Below, one piece after another: positions 43,850-45,722 of a DNA stretch of 45,722 bases. The position numbers and the translations under genes are program-made. Position 1 is the stretch's first letter; each line of letters begins with the position of its first letter. The notes under the pieces are model-generated. The model was not told the origin of the DNA, did not search any database, and was given only the letters and a program-made list of their open reading frames with translations. Location: positions 1 through 45,722 of the forward strand of contig WPIO01000440.1 of the NCBI GenBank assembly GCA_009760855.2, given 5' to 3'. The stretch comes from Cristatella mucedo. Lineage: Eukaryota > Bryozoa > Phylactolaemata > Cristatellidae.

Positions 43850-43906
43850 CTCTGTCTTTTCACGGGTTCTAGAAAGATGAGAATGAATGCAAAATGCTTA
43901 CATGCA
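43850..43906 (+). pseudogene. Second, decayed antistasin-like exon
   Basis: After 'ATTTTCAAG' a phase-1 reading gives 'LSFHGF', a TAG stop, then 'KDENECKMLTC', ending 'TGCA|GTAAGTTG', the same donor and phase as the exon at 42597-42680. Codon by codon it aligns with that exon from its third cysteine: G at the same place, D-x-N, then Gly to Glu, C, and Cys to Leu, C. The stop and lost residues indicate a dead exon of a multi-module gene. Confidence 0.45.
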
Positions 43907-43969
43907 GTAAGTTGAAAGCTACTTTGTAATTTAATTTCGCTTCTAACCGTAGATCTTATCTACTGCGGC

Positions 43970-44262
43970 AGTGCAAGGATGACCAAAGATGTTGAAAAAA
44001 CTGTACCTATTTATCAAGGCATTTGCTGGGTACTCCGGATTCATCCTTTGTGTGCCTATGCGGACACTGTGCAAACGAACACGAGCCATGCTTACGTGTT
44101 GCCACTTTGCATTTTACTCGGACCATATTATGATTGTTGACACTGCATTTTCCTACTAACCACATTATCATGCTCCCGTTACAGCTTATGCAAATTGTCC
44201 GGAAAATGATTAAGTTTTTTATGGGTGTAATGCGAATTCGTTATTATCATTATTATATAATG
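43970..44262 (+). mobile_element. Decayed LINE-A 3' end
   Basis: 'GTTGAAAAAACTGTACCTAT' and 'CATTTGCTGGGTACTCCGGA' correspond to the ORF end at 8225-8270. The 3' UTR words 'GTGTGCCTATGCGGACACTG' and 'ACTAACCACATTATCATGC' follow, then a mutated hairpin and an ATT-rich end at 44240-44258. It lies in the presumed intron of the antistasin-like gene. Confidence 0.65.
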
Positions 44263-44419
44263 ATGGTTAAGATTCTGAATATATGATATAAACGGCTAAG
44301 CCCAAACTACGTCAAGTTTGACTGGTACTTCCCAGGTTGTAATTTTGGTTGTTCGGCCTCAGAGAAATTTAATTTAAACTAATTTAAGCATATTGCTTTT
44401 CAACTAACAGTGCGTGTGG

Positions 44420-44755
44420 GCAATGGTTTAAAACTTGCACCTCTTTTCAGCTGGCCCAAAGAGTCTGTTTAAGTATTTATGCAATTAAAAGGTTTAGATC
44501 AATCCTTCTTCCAAGCAGCATTAAATAAAAAGAAAAGTCATCTGAATTTGTCCTATAGTCAGCTCTATTCTAACCTTCTAGAACATTACAAGTTTCTAGG
44601 GGAGAGAGGGCAGCATAATCCTTTGCTAGCTGAGAGAAATAGCGGCCACACAAGTTTACTCATCGTGGTCAGGTAAGGTTTATGGTTACTTTCAAGATTA
44701 ATCGTTTGGCCAATAATTTACCGACGAAATCAATAACGGCCGAATTGAGTTACAT
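44420..44755 (+). repeat. Duplicated segment, copy 2 second block (partner 21870-22200)
   Basis: Matches the partner over about 330 bp. Contains an acceptor 'CACCTCTTTTCAG', a short phase-1 frame to TAA, and a 65-codon frame in another phase (44479-44676) that is closed in the partner and so is probably not coding. Confidence 0.85.
44451..44488 (+). CDS. Possible terminal exon of the antistasin-like gene
   Basis: Following 'CTCTTTTCAG', phase 1 gives 'GPKSLFKYLCN' and TAA. The phase fits the phase-1 donor at 42680 (or 43906), which would make a short C-terminal tail after the cysteine module. The duplicated copy has the same stop. Sequence similarity between copies continues well past the stop, as expected if it is 3' UTR, but also as expected of any duplicated DNA. 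Speculative. Confidence 0.25.
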
Positions 44756-44891
44756 CTTTTTTTCTAATTGCACACAGTGCTAATGTCAGGACTGACCTTG
44801 TGTGATGCAGATGCTATGAAATTTTATTGTACACTAGTAAACTTCTAAGGTTATGCTTTCAAGTATCGGCTGACACTAAATAAGCTTTAAA

Positions 44892-44900
44892 ATATATAAA
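44892..44900 (+). promoter_or_regulatory. TATA-like box
   Basis: 'ATATATAAAG' lies about 60 bp upstream of the ATG at 44957, a plausible spacing for a start site near 44922. A short AT-rich match like this is expected by chance often in this sequence. Confidence 0.25.
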
Positions 44901-44956
44901 GATTATGTTCATAATTCACAAGCAACCAAGCACGGCACTTCTTTATAGGTTTTTAC

Positions 44957-45145
44957 ATGGATTCTTGCTGGAGTTATATAACTACAGTTTTTTTGACATG
45001 CTGCATAGTTGAATCTACATCAGGCAGCCTACCTAAACATTGTTTGAGATATTTTGCTTATCGCAGAAACACAAATGATCCCGTTTTAGGCAAAGGTACT
45101 GAAGAGAAACGTACAAGCGCCGATAATGGGATTAGGTTCGCCTAA
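44957..45145 (+). CDS. Small ORF with signal-peptide-like N-terminus
   Basis: 62 codons. The start 'MDSCWSYITTVFLTCCIVES' has a short polar n-region and a hydrophobic core, followed by 'TSGS' as a possible cleavage region; the rest is polar and basic with a KR pair near the end. ATG context is TACATGG. A TATA-like box lies upstream. No family is recognised, there is no duplicate in the window, and the length is within chance range. It could be a small secreted protein, a first exon, or nothing. Confidence 0.25.
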   Translation: MDSCWSYITTVFLTCCIVESTSGSLPKHCLRYFAYRRNTNDPVLGKGTEEKRTSADNGIRFA

Positions 45146-45499
45146 AGGCTATACCAATGTATTATCATTGTATTTTTTTTGGTATGTTGGCTCGGTCTGA
45201 CTAAAGTGTGTCCGACTCATGTTTGCTAATGTTATACTATAGTGTGAAACACTATAATAATACTAATTATGAAAGTTCGTAATTTCCACTAAGATTAATG
45301 TTCTTTGAGTGAGAGTAGTACACTTTACTGTTACTTATAAGTAAAGCCAAAACTACCTGACCAAAATCAGAAAGTATTCTCCAGAGACATTGCCGAGATG
45401 CAACTTTGATATTCAAATTTATATTGACTTGCATCTAACGTTTAACTTTAATTGTGTCGGAATAATCGACATCCCGGGTTTAAAATAACTAACGACTTA
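45146..45499. other. No recognisable feature
   Basis: AT-rich stretch without motif or repeat. Confidence 0.4.
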
Positions 45500-45610
45500 C
45501 CCTCCCTACTGAGTCAGGTGCGACAGGTTCTGCTCCCGATCTATTTCTCAGCTTTTAGTAATGTCATCAAGTCTTGGGATAATGTCATTATGCCACTCGG
45601 AAGTGATTAA
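45500..45610 (+). repeat. Possible fragment of units A-D
   Basis: 'AATGTCATCAAGTCTTGGGA' and 'TAATGTCATTATGCCACTCG' resemble the non-coding part of units C/D (30600-30650, 34345-34390). Short and diverged. Confidence 0.3.
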
Positions 45611-45639
45611 TATTCTTCGGAAACATACTAATTACAGGT

Positions 45640-45722
45640 AGTCTCCAGAAAATTTGAGGTTCCTACGAGGTACAGGTAGACTGGTAGATTCAGAAGAGCA
45701 AATATTTTCGATGCTTAGCCGG
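45640..45722 (-). mobile_element. LINE-A RT fragment cut by window end
   Basis: 'GTCTCCAGAAAATTTGAGGT', 'TCCTACGAGGTACAGG' and 'GATTCAGAAGAGCAAAT' match the minus-strand LINE-A thumb sequence at 32953-33030. The element continues beyond the window. Confidence 0.7.

Noticed and set aside
44479-44676. 65-codon ORF as a gene
   Set aside because: The duplicated copy at 21.9-22.1 kb is closed in this frame; the phase-1 reading after the acceptor is more plausible.

Overview
This window is eukaryotic and almost certainly comes from an invertebrate metazoan. There are no bacterial operons or ribosome-binding sites. The sequence is AT-rich and crowded with decayed retrotransposons: an L2/CR1-type LINE with 3' (ATT)n tails, a second L2/CR1-type LINE with an (ATTAC)n tail, a Ty3/Gypsy LTR element, and tRNA-derived SINEs. 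The best host-gene signal is a phase 1-1 exon encoding an antistasin-type cysteine module, a family common in invertebrates. The species cannot be named from the sequence. All boundaries and homologies come from reading by eye and are approximate.

Layout. 1-1.9 kb: minus-strand Gypsy relic (protease, reverse transcriptase (RT), RNase H, start of integrase) with internal deletions. 1.9-7.2 kb: mostly unassigned, with two tRNA-like pieces. 7.3-17 kb: several truncated LINE-A copies, one LINE-B fragment and many tRNA-headed SINE pieces. 17.1-17.5 kb: a GC/CpG-rich island. 17.56-19.88 and 25.28-27.61 kb: a pair of 2.3 kb direct repeats (units A and B), which are degenerate LINE-B-like RT C-termini plus a long 3' region, each carrying a SINE at the same site. 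20.3-22.2 kb: first copy of a duplication containing a decayed antistasin exon, followed by a very decayed LINE-A copy. 28.5-29.2 kb: a near-identical 146 bp tandem duplication of a LINE-A 3' end, then SINEs. 29.3-34.96 kb: units C, D and partial E, a tandem array related to A/B, with a LINE-A copy inside D. 37.0-37.8 kb: a LINE-A copy with a 221-codon open frame. 38.0-41.45 kb: the best-preserved element, a minus-strand LINE-B with recognisable endonuclease and RT, broken by a stop and a few frameshifts. 41.8-44.75 kb: second copy of the duplication, with the better antistasin exon, a second decayed antistasin-like exon, a LINE-A 3' end and a possible terminal exon. 44.9-45.7 kb: a small signal-peptide-like ORF behind a TATA-like box, then more LINE debris.

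How the parts relate. The SINEs combine a tRNA-like head (A and B boxes) with a 3' hairpin ending in AT-rich or ATT-rich sequence, closely resembling the LINE-A 3' end. This is the classic sign that SINEs borrow the LINE's reverse transcriptase. Most open frames here are TE fragments or chance. The antistasin exons are the only clear trace of a host gene, and both main copies show damage, so the locus may be a duplicated, partly pseudogenised secreted protein gene.
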